Assembly: GCF_029893585.1 (NCBI RefSeq)
Contig: NZ_JARXYX010000050.1
Location: 1-61,059 of the forward strand
Direction: 5' to 3'
Origin: Streptomyces sp. LBL
Lineage (GTDB): Bacteria; Actinomycetota; Actinomycetes; Streptomycetales; Streptomycetaceae
Length of the DNA stretch: 61,059 bases
A program made the translations under genes and the position numbers. Of the stretch, positions 61,054-61,059 are shown in pieces. Position 1 is the first letter of the stretch; each line of letters opens with the position of its first letter. Under the pieces are notes generated by a model. It worked only from the letters and a program-made list of their open reading frames with translations. It had not been told where the DNA came from and ran no database searches.

Positions 61054-61059
61054 GTCCGG

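Overview
The window is Streptomyces chromosome. Coding GC is very high with GC-rich third positions, starts are often GTG, and many genes are coupled by ATGA or GTGA overlaps. From memory, two stretches match the Streptomyces coelicolor core around SCO4226-SCO4296: phoU-phoR-phoP-carD-ispD-ispF-cysS-rlmB-msiK and groEL2-csp-moaD-thrC-gpgS-otsA-otsB. Accessory material lies between and beside these blocks.

Region 1 (about 0.1-10.8 kb) is a class I lanthipeptide cluster of the FxLD type. It has a precursor with an FDLD leader motif, a full-length LanB, a LanC cyclase and a methyltransferase that fuses a LanB-like elimination domain to an isoaspartate O-methyltransferase domain. A helical-repeat protein follows downstream. 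An ATP-binding anti-sigma-like regulator, an HTH/TPR regulator and a GNAT enzyme lie upstream.

Region 2 (about 11.0-16.0 kb) is an insertion zone. A clearly AT-richer SMC/Rad50-like ATPase with a zinc hook and a HEPN-like tail sits beside a second small HEPN-like ORF. This is a candidate defence cassette. An S1-domain protein and a GIY-YIG nuclease follow.

Region 3 (16-32.7 kb) is core: an isochorismatase-like hydrolase, an alpha/beta hydrolase, a nickel-binding-family protein, an unlisted 56-residue Cys-rich protein, the divergent phoU / phoR-phoP pair with a PHO box, carD, MEP-pathway ispD-ispF, cysS, rlmB, a DoxX protein, a sugar nucleotidyltransferase, msiK and tRNA-Thr(TGT).

Region 4 (32.8-39.1 kb), next to the tRNA, is an island flanked by two truncated genes. 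It carries a tightly overlapping minus-strand operon (HAD phosphatase, radical SAM enzyme, P-loop kinase, methyltransferase, CYTH triphosphate-binding protein, small Cys protein). Divergent to it are an HTH regulator and a NUDIX gene carrying an internal amber codon. A repeated decamer, GAAACGTCCY, lies in front of the operon's two transcription-start regions. I regard this as the best candidate for an undescribed, regulated biosynthetic system.

Region 5 (39.1-52.1 kb) is mixed accessory and core: GNAT, an APH(6)/hydroxyurea-type kinase, a rhomboid-like protein, MFS efflux, an FAD oxidoreductase and a pentapeptide-type protein. It also holds an M1 peptidase cut off by an IS200/IS605-type TnpB element, an IS5-like transposase remnant, a Phd antitoxin with a frameshifted RelE-like toxin, an esterase and an old-yellow-enzyme homologue. 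Several intergenic gaps hold short tandem repeats.

Region 6 (52.4-61.0 kb) is core again: groEL2 with two CIRCE operators, a cold-shock protein, a MoaD-like protein coupled to threonine synthase under a SAM-I riboswitch, and glucosyl-3-phosphoglycerate and trehalose synthesis. The gene order here runs opposite to region 3 relative to S. coelicolor, which suggests an inversion whose breakpoint lies near the IS remnants.
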